Source of the DNA: an uncultured Rothia sp.
GTDB taxonomy: Bacteria; Actinomycetota; Actinomycetes; Actinomycetales; Micrococcaceae
DNA: 64,000 bases
Reading direction: 5' to 3'
Assembly (NCBI RefSeq): GCF_916715725.1
Contig: NZ_CAKAPD010000006.1
Location: 1-64,000, forward strand
Shown here: in pieces, positions 44,203-54,016 of the stretch
Layout: each line of letters begins with the position of its first letter
Numbering within the stretch: the stretch's first letter is position 1
Program-made: the position numbers and the translations under genes
Notes under the pieces: generated by a model
The model's database searches: none
What the model saw: the letters and a program-made list of their open reading frames with translations, nothing else
Told to the model about the DNA's origin: nothing

Positions 44203-47200
44203 TTAGAGTTCCTCGAAGAAGAGTCGCTCGTAGACCTTGCGGGCGTTGCGGGTTTGGCGCAGGTAGTCCTCTTCGAGGGCGCGTGCGCTGCCGGCGGGGT
44301 ATCCGCACCAGCGGGCGATTGCTTCCAGGTCGGCACGGCCCGAGGGCAGGGTGTCGGATTGGCGCACACCGCGTAGCACGTTGCCGCCGCGGATCTTGGT
44401 GGCGAGCAGCCAGGCACCGCTGAGGATTTCTGCATCCGCAGCTTCGACGAGTCCCGCTTCAACCGCCGCGTTCAGCGCCTTCAGCGTGGAGGTGGTGCGC
44501 AGCCCCGGCACGGCGTGTGCGTGGCGCAGCTGCACGAGCTGGACCAGCCATTCCACGTCGGAGAGTCCGCCGCGGCCGAGCTTGAGCTGGCGGGTACGGT
44601 CGGCGCCGTGAGGCATACGTTCGTTCTCCACGCGCGCCTTCATGCGACGAATCTGCTGCACCTGCTCGGGCGTAAAGGTTGCCGGGTAGCGGTACGGGTC
44701 GATGAGCTCCACGAAGGCCTTGCCGAGCTCTTCGTCGCCTGCGATGGGGCGGGCGCGAGTGAGCGCCTGGAACTCCCAGGTTTCCGCCCAGCGCTCGTAG
44801 TAGGAGCGGTAGGAGTCCAGGGAGCGCACGATGGCGCCCTGCTTGCCTTCGGGGCGCAGGTCGGCGTCCACTTCGAGGGGGCGCTCGGCGCGAATCGGGG
44901 GCTTGACGGGCTGCTTGAGCAGGGCGAGAGTGCGGTTGACAATGCGTGCCGCCTGTTCCTGAGCGGCGTCCTCGTCTGCGCCGTCGAGGGGTTCGTGCAC
45001 GAACATGACGTCCGCGTCGGAGCCGAAGCCGTTCTCGGCACCGCCGAGGCGACCCATGCCGATGACGGCGATGCGGGTGAGCAACTTCTCCCCAGTTGCC
45101 TCCTCAGCCTCCATACCCTCAGCGCCTTCTGCCGGCCCCTGGAGCTCGCGCAGAGCAATCTGCAGCGCCGCACCGATCGTGCACTCGTCAATAGCGGCAA
45201 GACCCGCGCAGGTGTCTTCAATGTCGACGATGCCCAGGGTCCAGCCCATGGCGGTGCGCAGGGTTTCGCGGCGGCGCAGGTAGCGCACGGCGCGCATCGC
45301 CTCGGCGGCGTCCTCGTGGCGCGCCAGCAGCGAGGAAACCTCGGAGGCGAGCGCCTCCTCCCCCAGCGGTTTGAGGTCGGCGACCTTGTCCAGCCAGGCG
45401 ATGGAGGCGGATGCATCCTCGAGCAGGTCGGTCATGGGGCGCGAGCTGGAGAGTAGCTGACTGAGGCGCTCGGCGGCTGCGGGTGAGTCGCGGAGCATGC
45501 GCAGGTACCAGCTGGTGCTGCCGAGCGACTCGGAAACGATGCGGAAGCCGAGCAGGCCGGCGTCTGCGTCCACGCCGCGGGCGAACCAGCCCAGTAGCAC
45601 GGGCATGAGGTGACGCTGAATGTCTGCACTGCGGGAAAGGCCCGTGGTGAGTGCCTTGATATGGCGCATGGCGCCGCGCGGGTCGCGGTAGCCCAGCGCC
45701 GCAAGACGGTCCTGTGCCGCCTGCTCGCTGAGCACCACTTCGTCGCGGCTGAGCGTGGAGACGGCGGCCAGCAGCGGGCGGAAGAAGATCCGCTCGTGCA
45801 GTGAACGGACGTTCCGTTTAATTTTCTGCCACGCCTTGAGCATCTGCTCGGCAGAAAGCGTTCCGTTGCGTTCCGGGGACAGAATCGAGCGGGCAAGAGC
45901 GCGCTGTTCGGCGTCCTTCTCGGGCATCAGGTGGGTGCGGCGTAGCTGCTGCAACTGGATGCGGTGCTCCAGTACGCGCAGTTTCTTGTAGTCGCGGCTG
46001 AATGCTTCGGCGTCGGTGCGGCTAATGTAGCTGACCGCGGTCAGCGCCGCGAGCGAGTCCACGGTGGATTTAGTGCGCACGGCGGGGTCGGTTCGACCGT
46101 GCACGAGCTGCAGCAGCTGCACGGTGAATTCGATATCGCGCAGGCCGCCCGGGCCCAGCTTAATCTGGCGGTCCACCTGGTGCGAGGGGATGTTGTCGGT
46201 CACGCGGGCGCGCATCGCCTGCACGGATTCCACGAAGGATTCGCGGGCGGCGGACTCCCACACGAAGGGGTCAATGGCGCGGGCGTAGCGGGCGCCCAGC
46301 TGCGCCGAACCGGCGATGGGGCGCGCCTTGAGCAGAGCCTGGAACTCCCAGTTTTCTGCCCAGCGCTTGTAGTACTGAACGTAAGATTCGACGGTGCGCA
46401 CGAGCGGGCCATCCTTACCTTCGGGGCGCAGGTTCGCGTCAACTTCCCAGAGGGCGGGTTCGGGTGCGGGGCCCATGATGGCGCGGGTGAGGGCGTGCAC
46501 GAGTTCCGTGCCGATGGTGGAACATTCGTTCTCGGTGAGCTTGAGCTGGGCGGCCTCCCCCTCTGCCCCGGTAGTGGGCGCGGGTTCAACCGGCGCAACC
46601 ACATACACCACGTCAACGTCAGAGATGTAGTTCAGCTCGCGGGCACCGCACTTGCCCATGCCGATAATCGCCAAGTCCAGGGCGTCTACGGCCTCGCCGC
46701 GGCGAGGAGCCGCCAGGCCGAGGCCCAGCCCCTCCGCTACTTCGGTGCGCGCAATGGCGAGCGCACCCTCCAGCGCGGCGGCAGCCAAATCGGCGAGGTG
46801 CCGACCGATGGTGGGCATCATTTCGACCGGGTCTTCGCAGCACACGTCGAGCAGGGCGATGCGCGCCAGGGCGGCGCGGTAGGCGACGCGCAGGGTCACG
46901 TAGCCGTCCTTGCCGGTCTGCTCTGCGGCAGCGCGCGGACGTTCCGCGTGGGGGTCCGCGCCGAGGGCGGTGAGGATATCGCGGCGGTATGGGGTGTCCA
47001 GCGGGGCGATGGGGGTCAGGAATTCCCCGTCGGTCTCCGGCAGAATCGACGCCGGGTGCTGGGAGCGAATCAGCGCGCTCTCGGCGGGGTACACCTGCGT
47101 GTCGAAGAGCGGATCGATGAGCTCAGGGCGGCGGTAGAGGAAATCACCAATCGCCTGGGATGCACCGAGCAGGCGGTACATGCCGAATTCTTCCTCGCCG

Positions 47201-47541
47201 CGGTTGGCGCGCTCGGCGACCGCCGGATGCTTTTCGATGAGGCGCACAAGGGCGGGCAGCGCAATATCCGGTGAGGGTGCGAGGCGCAGCCCAGCAAAGA
47301 GCGCATCCTGCGAGACACGCTGCAGTTCGGGCGCGTTGAGCCAGCGTTCCGCTTTGGACGGGTCGTGAAAACCGGTGGCAATCATGCGGGTGTGCAGGCG
47401 CAGCTGTGCTTTGCGTTCGGCTTCGGCGCGCTGTTCGTCGTCGAGCGCATCGGGGGCGATATCGGTCAGCGGCTTGGGTTCTTTGGCGGGGTCAACAATG
47501 CGGATGAGCCCGGTGGCCGGGTAGTGAGAGCTGTCAGTCAT
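44203..47541 (-). CDS. glnE: bifunctional glutamine synthetase adenylyltransferase/deadenylase
   Basis: An 1112-residue GlnE that attaches and removes AMP on glutamine synthetase I in response to nitrogen state. It has two nucleotidyltransferase halves. The N-terminal one carries NYISDVDVVYV (deadenylylase) and the C-terminal one GFGSDADVMFVHEP (adenylylase). Each is followed by a PII-uridylyltransferase-like helical region with LRPEGK(D/Q)G and a KLG(P/R)GGLxDxE segment. Length is normal for actinobacteria. It lies downstream of a GlnA2-type gene, an order also seen in mycobacteria. Confidence 0.95.
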   Translation of the reverse strand: MTDSSHYPATGLIRIVDPAKEPKPLTDIAPDALDDEQRAEAERKAQLRLHTRMIATGFHDPSKAERWLNAPELQRVSQDALFAGLRLAPSPDIALPALVRLIEKHPAVAERANRGEEEFGMYRLLGASQAIGDFLYRRPELIDPLFDTQVYPAESALIRSQHPASILPETDGEFLTPIAPLDTPYRRDILTALGADPHAERPRAAAEQTGKDGYVTLRVAYRAALARIALLDVCCEDPVEMMPTIGRHLADLAAAALEGALAIARTEVAEGLGLGLAAPRRGEAVDALDLAIIGMGKCGARELNYISDVDVVYVVAPVEPAPTTGAEGEAAQLKLTENECSTIGTELVHALTRAIMGPAPEPALWEVDANLRPEGKDGPLVRTVESYVQYYKRWAENWEFQALLKARPIAGSAQLGARYARAIDPFVWESAARESFVESVQAMRARVTDNIPSHQVDRQIKLGPGGLRDIEFTVQLLQLVHGRTDPAVRTKSTVDSLAALTAVSYISRTDAEAFSRDYKKLRVLEHRIQLQQLRRTHLMPEKDAEQRALARSILSPERNGTLSAEQMLKAWQKIKRNVRSLHERIFFRPLLAAVSTLSRDEVVLSEQAAQDRLAALGYRDPRGAMRHIKALTTGLSRSADIQRHLMPVLLGWFARGVDADAGLLGFRIVSESLGSTSWYLRMLRDSPAAAERLSQLLSSSRPMTDLLEDASASIAWLDKVADLKPLGEEALASEVSSLLARHEDAAEAMRAVRYLRRRETLRTAMGWTLGIVDIEDTCAGLAAIDECTIGAALQIALRELQGPAEGAEGMEAEEATGEKLLTRIAVIGMGRLGGAENGFGSDADVMFVHEPLDGADEDAAQEQAARIVNRTLALLKQPVKPPIRAERPLEVDADLRPEGKQGAIVRSLDSYRSYYERWAETWEFQALTRARPIAGDEELGKAFVELIDPYRYPATFTPEQVQQIRRMKARVENERMPHGADRTRQLKLGRGGLSDVEWLVQLVQLRHAHAVPGLRTTSTLKALNAAVEAGLVEAADAEILSGAWLLATKIRGGNVLRGVRQSDTLPSGRADLEAIARWCGYPAGSARALEEDYLRQTRNARKVYERLFFEEL

Positions 47542-47619
47542 AGCGTGAGAACTGTGGGTAGAACCGTGGGTAGAGAGTATAAATTTCGGCGGGATAAAAA
47601 GCGATGCTGATACACCTGT

Positions 47620-47662
47620 GGGCGGTACCCGCCGGCGTGTTTACCGGTAGCGGGTACCGCCC
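47620..47662 (-). terminator. hairpin between glnA and glnE
   Basis: Perfect 13-bp stem: GGGCGGTACCCGC (47620-47632) with GCGGGTACCGCCC (47650-47662). It lies 50 bp after the glnA stop. No T-run, so termination may be partial. Confidence 0.6.
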
Positions 47663-47713
47663 TGAGGCTGTCAGCGCTCACTCATCCTGTGAGGAGGTGA
47701 GAGGATCCAGCCG

Positions 47714-49054
47714 TTAGAGGATTCCGAGGTTGTGCTTGAGCTCGTACGGGGTCACCTGAGCCTGGTACTGGTCCCAGTCGGCGCGCTTATTGCGCAGGAA
47801 CTGCTCGAAGACCTGCTCGCCCAGAACCTCCGCCATGAACTCGGATTCTTCGGTGATATTGATGGCTTCACGCAGGGACGCGGGCAGCGGGTTGTAGCCC
47901 ATGGCGCGGCGTTCTGCGTTGGTCATGGCGGCGAGGTCCTCGGTCACGGCGGGCATGAGCGGGTACTCGTTTTCGATGCCCTTCAGGCCGGCGGCGAGAA
48001 TCACCGCGTAGGCGAGGTACGGGTTCGATGCCGAGTCCAGGCCGCGGTACTCGATACGGGCGGACTGCATCTTGTTGGGCTTGTACAGGGGCACGCGCAC
48101 GAGTGCGGAGCGGTTGTTGTGGCCCCAGGAGACGTAGGAGGGCGCCTCGCCGCCGCCCCAGAGGCGCTTGTAGGAGTTGATGAACTGGTTGGTGACCGAG
48201 GTGAATTCGGGGGCGTGCTTGAGCACACCGGCGATGAAGTGACGTGCGGTCTTGGACAGCTGGTATTCGGCACCGGCTTCGAAGAATGCGTTGGTGTCAC
48301 CTTCGAAGAGGGAGAAGTGGGTGTGCATGCCGCTGCCGGCGTACTTGGTGAAGGGCTTGGGCATGAAGGTTGCGTACATGCCGAGCGAGTAGGCGACTTC
48401 CTTGATGACGGTGCGGAAGGTCATGACGTTGTCTGCGGTCTGCAGGGCGTCGGCGTGGCGCAGGTCGATTTCGTTCTGGCCGGGGCCGGTTTCGTGGTGG
48501 CTGAATTCGACGGAGATGCCGACCTCTTCGAGCATGGTCACTGCCTTGCGGCGGAAGTCCTGCACGATGCCGCCGGGGGTGTGGTCGAAGTAGGATTCGT
48601 GGTCCACGGGCACAGGGAAGCCGTCCGCGCCGAGCTTGGAGGACTCCAGCAGATAGAACTCAATTTCGGGCGAGGTATAGCAGGTGAAGCCCATCTCCGC
48701 GGCCTTGTTGAGCACGCGCTTGAGCACGCCGCGGGTGTCGGAGGCGCTGATCTCACCGTCGGGGGTGAGCACGTCACAGAACATGCGGGAGGTGTAGTCT
48801 TCCTCGCCGCGCCAGGGCAGAATCTGGAAGGTGGAGGGGTCCGGCTGCAGCAGCATGTCGGATTCGTAGATGCGGGAGAAACCCTCAATCGAGGAGCCGT
48901 CAAAGCCCAGGCCCTCATCAAAGGCGCTTTCTACTTCAGCCGGTGCGAGCGCAACGGATTTGAGGGTGCCGACCACATCGGTGAACCAGAGGCGGATAAA
49001 GCGGATGTCGCGCTCTTCGATGGTGCGCAGTACGAATTCCTGTTGGCGGTCCAT
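47714..49054 (-). CDS. glnA: glutamine synthetase, GlnA2-type (class I, short)
   Basis: A 446-residue type I glutamine synthetase that joins ammonia to glutamate using ATP. It has GLGFDGSSIEGF, the NEIDLRHADAL metal-ligand segment, the KPFTKYAGSGMHTHFSLF ATP/Glu region and RIEYRGLDSASNPYLAYA. The length and the sequence AVTEDLAAMTNAERRAMGY, which has Ala where adenylylated enzymes have the modifiable Tyr, indicate a form not controlled by adenylylation. It matches Mycobacterium GlnA2 in size and position. Divergent from the membrane protein at 49486. Confidence 0.94.
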   Translation of the reverse strand: MDRQQEFVLRTIEERDIRFIRLWFTDVVGTLKSVALAPAEVESAFDEGLGFDGSSIEGFSRIYESDMLLQPDPSTFQILPWRGEEDYTSRMFCDVLTPDGEISASDTRGVLKRVLNKAAEMGFTCYTSPEIEFYLLESSKLGADGFPVPVDHESYFDHTPGGIVQDFRRKAVTMLEEVGISVEFSHHETGPGQNEIDLRHADALQTADNVMTFRTVIKEVAYSLGMYATFMPKPFTKYAGSGMHTHFSLFEGDTNAFFEAGAEYQLSKTARHFIAGVLKHAPEFTSVTNQFINSYKRLWGGGEAPSYVSWGHNNRSALVRVPLYKPNKMQSARIEYRGLDSASNPYLAYAVILAAGLKGIENEYPLMPAVTEDLAAMTNAERRAMGYNPLPASLREAINITEESEFMAEVLGEQVFEQFLRNKRADWDQYQAQVTPYELKHNLGIL

Positions 49055-49485
49055 AAGTTGCCCTCTCGGTGCGGGCGTGCATCCGCGTGGTACCCGTCTG
49101 TGGGCGGCGGAGGCGCGCTAAATTTGCTGCCGAGGTGAAGAAGACCCTGTTGCGGAAGGCCCTGCATGTCCCTTGGGGTTCCAAGGGGTTGCGGCGGGTT
49201 GTCCGGCGGGTTGTGTACCAGCGGTGCTGGCGCCTCCTTGCCCCGGCGTGTGTCCTGTTGTTATCTAGCCTATCGGGTTCTGCTGTGCGTCGCGCGGGTG
49301 GGAGGTTTCGTTTGTGTAAATTCTCGCTCGTGCGCCTCGGTGGCTCAGGTTCTGGGCGGTGCCGGGGCCGCTCCCCCGCTCTCTGTTCCCCCGCTTTTCC
49401 GCTGTGTGGGTGTAGGTTGTGCCCAGATACCTAGCAGATGACGGCTCGCGGGGCGTGTTCGGGGCCGCCTTGCGATAATGGGGGT
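49055..49485. other. 431-bp divergent intergenic region
   Basis: It holds the promoters of the minus-strand glnA and of the plus-strand membrane protein. A small CCTTGG/CCAAGG hairpin is near 49170-49187 and GGCGGGTTGT recurs twice at about 49190-49215. A GlnR or AmtR site was not recognised. No gene seen. Confidence 0.4.
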
Positions 49486-51318
49486 ATGCTACATTCCATT
49501 CTTCTTCCCTCGACCGTACAGCTTCCGCTCGCGCAGCTTCCGTTGGCGACCAGCATCGTGGCTGCCGACCCCACCGGTTTAGAGTGGCTGCTACTCATTG
49601 CGGCACCGGTTGTTTTCTGCGTTGTTTACCTAGCGTGCATTATGGCGATTGCGGCGTTTGGCCCGCTGGTCATGAGGAACAACAAGTCTGGCGGCACGAC
49701 CTACCTGCTGGACCGCCCCTCCCGCGTGGCGTTTAGGACTCGCACCGTGGCGCTCTTTGCGCTGGTGGGTGCGTTTGTGGAGCTTATTTGGCTCGGTTAT
49801 ACGGGTCGTGTGGGCTCGATTGCGGTCATTCCGATTCTTCTGTTTACGTGGTCGTGGAAGTTCGCGTTCTTCTTCCTGCCGCTTCAGCTGATTCGTGCCT
49901 GGTATGTGCACGCGACGCGCGGCAAGTATGATGCGCTGTCGGCTGAGGGCGCTCAGCGCCGCGAGAAGCTGAACCGTAAGAGCGCGTACGAGGTGTCGAA
50001 GATGATGCAGCGTAACCCGCAGCAGTTTGCGATGAGCAAGGAGCTGCATACGCAGGCGCGCGCACAGAAGATCGCGGGTATGCGCCCGTTCCAGCACCTT
50101 GATGAGGCGGGCAAGAAGCGCCGCGCGAACTATACGGTGGAGCTGGCGTTGGCGCAGATGCAGGTGCGTCAGATGAACCCCGGCAAGCTCCCTTCGGAGG
50201 CGTTCGGCGAGGGCATCCTGGGTATGGGTCTTGGCGTTAGGTCTGAGCGGGCGGTGGAGCAGACCTGGCTGACGCTGTGCACGGAGCGTGTGAATGCGGT
50301 GGATGCGCCGAACTACCCTGATTCGCTGTACCCGGTGTCGGCTCGTTTTTCGCTGTTTACCACGATGTCGCTGTTGCAGCCGCTGATGGGTCGCCCCTAT
50401 TCACCGTTTACCGCTGAGGATGCGCGCCGTTTTGTTCCGCGTGATTTCTCGGCGGATACGGTGCTTTTGAAGACTGAGGAGCTGGGTAAGAAGGCTCTGG
50501 CGCAGAGCGCGATTTTCCGTCAGATTCACGAGCGTCTTCTGCCGCTGCATCAGCAGCAGCCTCAGCTCGTGGATCGCCGTGCTTTGGCCTATTGCGGTGC
50601 CCTACTGCTGAGCGTGGCGAAGGCTGAGGCGGAGAGCCAGCGTCTGACGAGCCAGGTTCTGGCGGCGGCAGCTTCGGAGCGCGGCATTCTGCCCTACGGC
50701 TTGTTCTCGCAGATTTCTGAGGATTATCAGCGTGTTCAGCGTCTGCTGAACCTGATGGTGAAGGCAACCGCCGATGTTGAGCGTTTCATCAACGCTGTCG
50801 AGGCTCTGGTGCAGATGCATTCTGGCCAGGTTCAGCCTTCCGGCATTGCGTATGAGAAGGCGCAGATGGAGTACATTGCTGCTCTTCTGGACGTTATTGT
50901 CTTCTCCTCGCACGCCCCGCTTGCCGGTTCCATCCAGGCGTCCTACGCCCTGCTGAAGGCGGACTACGAGGCGTTCACGTTCAACACTTCGGATGAGCTG
51001 AGCCGCAGCTACTGGCTGCAGTACTCGAAGAACGCGGTGAGCGCCTGTGATACGGGTCTGTCTCAGGGTTATGAGGGTTTCTTCGGCACTGATGATGCGG
51101 CGCGTAAGGCGTGGGAGTCCTACGCGGAGGACGTCGTGAAGGAAGTCTGCACCTACTCGGTCACCCAGGTGTACTGGGATGCCCTGGTGCAGCAGGCACT
51201 CATTCAGCGTGATCTGCCGCGTGAGTTTGAGGATGCGTCCCTCGCCATTCCGGAGATGATGAATAAGAACGCTGCTGCGTCGTTCCCGACCTACTACATC
51301 AATCTCATCTGGAACTAG
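49486..51318 (+). CDS. hypothetical membrane protein, 610 residues
   Basis: I do not recognise this protein. The N-terminal part has a hydrophobic helix (about 32-58, WLLLIAAPVVFCVVYLACIM) and two more at about 88-125, followed by a basic loop. The remaining 470 residues are soluble, helical and rich in Gln, Ala and Leu, with no catalytic motif visible. ATG 49486 gives MLHSILLPS; an in-frame ATG at 49438 adds 16 odd residues. It lies between glnA and panB on the plus strand; context gives no clear role. Confidence 0.65.
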   Translation: MLHSILLPSTVQLPLAQLPLATSIVAADPTGLEWLLLIAAPVVFCVVYLACIMAIAAFGPLVMRNNKSGGTTYLLDRPSRVAFRTRTVALFALVGAFVELIWLGYTGRVGSIAVIPILLFTWSWKFAFFFLPLQLIRAWYVHATRGKYDALSAEGAQRREKLNRKSAYEVSKMMQRNPQQFAMSKELHTQARAQKIAGMRPFQHLDEAGKKRRANYTVELALAQMQVRQMNPGKLPSEAFGEGILGMGLGVRSERAVEQTWLTLCTERVNAVDAPNYPDSLYPVSARFSLFTTMSLLQPLMGRPYSPFTAEDARRFVPRDFSADTVLLKTEELGKKALAQSAIFRQIHERLLPLHQQQPQLVDRRALAYCGALLLSVAKAEAESQRLTSQVLAAAASERGILPYGLFSQISEDYQRVQRLLNLMVKATADVERFINAVEALVQMHSGQVQPSGIAYEKAQMEYIAALLDVIVFSSHAPLAGSIQASYALLKADYEAFTFNTSDELSRSYWLQYSKNAVSACDTGLSQGYEGFFGTDDAARKAWESYAEDVVKEVCTYSVTQVYWDALVQQALIQRDLPREFEDASLAIPEMMNKNAAASFPTYYINLIWN

Positions 51319-51381
51319 GGACAGTTCCCTCGTGGTGAGCGGTACGCCAGGTTGGAGCCGTGCAGGGTTAGAATAGTCAGC

Positions 51382-52296
51382 ATGACTACTGAGCGTTCTT
51401 CCGAGATCTCTTCGCCCTACGCGGCGCAGCCTGCCGCTACCTCCGCTTCCACTTCTGCCCCCTCCGGCGCGCAGAAGCCTTTTGACCTGGATACCGTCAA
51501 GAAGGTGCGCACCGTTCACCTGGCGCAGGCTAAGGCGACCGGGCAGAAGTTCTCCATGCTCACCTGCTATGACGCCCTGAGCGCGCAGATTTTTGATCGC
51601 GCGGGCATCGAGATGCTACTGGTGGGTGATTCTGCGGCGAATGTGGTGCTCGGTTACGAGTCGACCCTGACCATCACCCTGGATGAGATGATTCCGCTGG
51701 TCGCGGCGGTTTCTCGCGGTGCGTCCCGCGCCATGGTGGTTGCTGACCTGCCGTTTGGCTCCTATGAGCAGTCGCCGCAGCAGGCGGTTGCGAGCGCTGT
51801 TCGTCTGATGAAGGAGGGCGGCGCGCACGCGGTCAAGATTGAGGCAGATGCGTCGATGACCGAGTGGGTTCGTGCCCTGGTGCGTACCGGTATTCCGGTG
51901 GTGGCGCATGTTGGTTTCACCCCGCAGTCGGAGCATGCCCTGGGTGGTTTCCGCGTGCAGGGTCGTGGCGAGGCTGCCGAGCGTGTTCGTGAGGATGCGG
52001 TGGCTCTGGCTGAGGCTGGTGCGTTCTGCGTGCTCATGGAGATGGTGACTACCGAGACCGCACGCCGTGTGGATGAGGCAGTGGGCGCGGTGCCGACTAT
52101 CGGTATTGGCGCCTCGAACGTGACGACCGGTCAGGTGCTGGTGTGGCAGGACATGATGGGTGTCCGTGAGGGCCGCGTGCCGCGCTTCGTGAAGCAGTTC
52201 GCGCAGATCGGTCAGGTCATGGAGGATGCCGCGCGCGCCTACCGTGAGCAGGTTCGTTCGGGTGAGTTCCCGGCGGCTGAGCACACCTTTGAATAG
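51382..52296 (+). CDS. panB: 3-methyl-2-oxobutanoate hydroxymethyltransferase
   Basis: A 304-residue PanB that adds a hydroxymethyl group from methylene-tetrahydrofolate to alpha-ketoisovalerate, giving ketopantoate for coenzyme A. It is a TIM barrel with MLTCYDALSAQIFDRAGIE, VGDSAANVVLGYESTL, the metal-binding Asp in VVADLPFGSYE, and KIEAD. A 25-residue Ser/Ala-rich N-terminal extension precedes the core. I chose ATG 51382. No panC or panD is adjacent. Confidence 0.95.
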   Translation: MTTERSSEISSPYAAQPAATSASTSAPSGAQKPFDLDTVKKVRTVHLAQAKATGQKFSMLTCYDALSAQIFDRAGIEMLLVGDSAANVVLGYESTLTITLDEMIPLVAAVSRGASRAMVVADLPFGSYEQSPQQAVASAVRLMKEGGAHAVKIEADASMTEWVRALVRTGIPVVAHVGFTPQSEHALGGFRVQGRGEAAERVREDAVALAEAGAFCVLMEMVTTETARRVDEAVGAVPTIGIGASNVTTGQVLVWQDMMGVREGRVPRFVKQFAQIGQVMEDAARAYREQVRSGEFPAAEHTFE

Positions 52297-52330
52297 ACTT
52301 GAGGTTTAGAAGAAGGCTTGAGAAAAGGCG

Positions 52331-52370
52331 AAGACCCCCGTATCCGGTGTTCCCGGTGCGGGGGTCTTTG
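52331..52370 (+). terminator. Rho-independent terminator of panB
   Basis: AAGACCCCCG (52331-52340) pairs with CGGGGGTCTT (52359-52368), followed by TGTGT; an inner CCGG/CCGG pair extends the fold. It lies 34 bp after the panB stop. Confidence 0.8.
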
Positions 52371-52422
52371 TGTCTCAAGATTTTGTGCCTTTCGAGCGGC
52401 GGGTGCCTTGAGCAAGGCTGAA

Positions 52423-52431
52423 GGGGGGGGG
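52423..52431. repeat. G9 homopolymer tract
   Basis: Nine consecutive G on the plus strand, 7 bp beyond the stop codon of the SPOR-like gene. It is outside every supported gene. Confidence 0.9.
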
Positions 52432-52438
52432 TGGTTCT

Positions 52439-52696
52439 TTAGAGCCAGCCGCCGTCCTTCTCCCAGGCGTCGTTGCGTTCGCGGGCGCGGTCCATGGCGT
52501 GGGCGGCTTCTTCGTAGGTCTTGAAGGGGCCCCACAGTGAGGTGACGGCGCTCTGCTGGCCGCGCTCAACCTCACCGGTGGCGAGGTTGTACCAGTATTC
52601 GTCAGCGTGCGGGCTGGTTGCGTCAGCTGCGGCGTTCAGGGTCTTTTCGACCGCCGATTCGATGGCTTCGCTCAGGTGGCTTTTCTTCTCACTCAT
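52439..52696 (-). CDS. small conserved SPOR-like protein
   Basis: An 85-residue acidic soluble protein. The C-terminal half (YWYNLATGEVERGQQSA, WGPFKTYEEA) resembles proteins found widely in actinobacteria and sometimes called SPOR-domain containing; the aromatic tyrosines and GPF turn fit a small beta-alpha fold. Many such proteins lie beside map, as here, where they are divergent. Function unknown. TCCAAGGAGAACCC precedes the ATG. Confidence 0.7.
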   Translation of the reverse strand: MSEKKSHLSEAIESAVEKTLNAAADATSPHADEYWYNLATGEVERGQQSAVTSLWGPFKTYEEAAHAMDRARERNDAWEKDGGWL

Positions 52697-52955
52697 GGGT
52701 TCTCCTTGGACGGTGAGGGGTTGGTGTTTCTAGCTTCTCACGCGCGTAGGTTCGTGGCAATGAGGCGGGCGAAGCTTCTCGCGGTGTTCCTCCCCTTTTC
52801 TCATGTCTTCTCCTCCGCTTCCCGCCGCGCGGTTTTGCCGCTAGGGTGTATGGAATTTTATTCACAATCTGGGAAAAAGGTACGGCTTGTGTATCCGCCG
52901 CTTTTTAGCGCCTGCGCAAGGGACACAAACCGCCCCCGCCCGGTAAGATGAAACT

Positions 52956-53867
52956 ATGTCTTCAACCAAAACGAATACTTCGCATAATCTTCCCGCAGAG
53001 CCCGGTCGTGCGCCCGTCGGTTGCCTGACCCCCGGACGCGTCAGCCCGATGCGCCCGGTCCCCTCGCACATTGTTCGCCCCGAGTACGTGGGTAAGCCCA
53101 CCGCCAACGAGGGTAACGACTCGAACATGTACACCCCGGAGGAAGTTGAGCGGGTTCGCGCAGCCGGCAAGATCGCGGCAGGCGCCATCGTTGAAGCATC
53201 CAAGATTTGCGTACCCGGCACCACCACCGACGAGATTGACGTGCTGGTCCACGAGTACATTTGCGACCACGGCGCGTACCCCTCCACCGTGGATTACCGC
53301 GGCTACCCCAAGTCCGTGTGCACCTCCCTGAACGAGGTCATCTGCCACGGTATTCCGGACTCCACCGTGTTGGAGGACGGCGACATCCTCAACCTGGACG
53401 TCACCGCATACCTTGACGGCATGCACGGCGACACCAACAAGACCCTGCTCATCGGCAACGTGGACGAAGAGTCCCGCTTGCTCGTTGAGCGCACCGAGGA
53501 GTCCCTGAACCGCGCGATTAAGGCTGTGAAGCCCGGCCGCCAGATTAACGTGATTGGTCGCGTCATTGAGAAGTATGCGGCACGTTTCGGTTACGGCGTG
53601 GTTCGTGACTACACCGGTCACGGTGTGGGTCGTGAGTTCCACTCGGGCCTCATCATCCCCCACTACGATGCGGCACCCGCCTACGACACCGAGATTCGCG
53701 AGGGCATGATTTTCACCATCGAGCCCATGCTGACCCTCGGCACCATCGAATGGGATCTGTGGGATGACGACTGGACCGTGGTCACTCGCGACCGCAAGCG
53801 CACCGCGCAGTTCGAGCACACCCTCGTGGTGACCGCTGACGGCGCGGACATCCTCACCCTGCCCTAA
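52956..53867 (+). CDS. map: methionine aminopeptidase, MetAP1c type
   Basis: A 303-residue type I methionine aminopeptidase that removes the initiator Met from new proteins. Metal ligands are present: Asp in LNLDVTAY, Asp in HGDTNK, His in YTGHGVGREFH, Glu in FTIEPML and Glu in QFEHTLVV. The N-terminal 50-residue extension with Pro-rich GRVSPMRPVPSHIVRPEY is the hallmark of the actinobacterial MetAP1c form, thought to contact the ribosome. It ends before ppgk on the same strand. Confidence 0.95.
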   Translation: MSSTKTNTSHNLPAEPGRAPVGCLTPGRVSPMRPVPSHIVRPEYVGKPTANEGNDSNMYTPEEVERVRAAGKIAAGAIVEASKICVPGTTTDEIDVLVHEYICDHGAYPSTVDYRGYPKSVCTSLNEVICHGIPDSTVLEDGDILNLDVTAYLDGMHGDTNKTLLIGNVDEESRLLVERTEESLNRAIKAVKPGRQINVIGRVIEKYAARFGYGVVRDYTGHGVGREFHSGLIIPHYDAAPAYDTEIREGMIFTIEPMLTLGTIEWDLWDDDWTVVTRDRKRTAQFEHTLVVTADGADILTLP

Positions 53868-54016
53868 GGCACAGCCCCCTGGGTTTCCTGCCTGTGCTGA
53901 TACGACTTGTGCAGGTACGAGCCCAACCCCTCACTTTTTATATCAATTCACCCACTGACAAGCCCGCCCGCTCCCCGGTTATACGGCAGTAGGCGGGGTG
54001 AAAGAGAGAGAAAACC

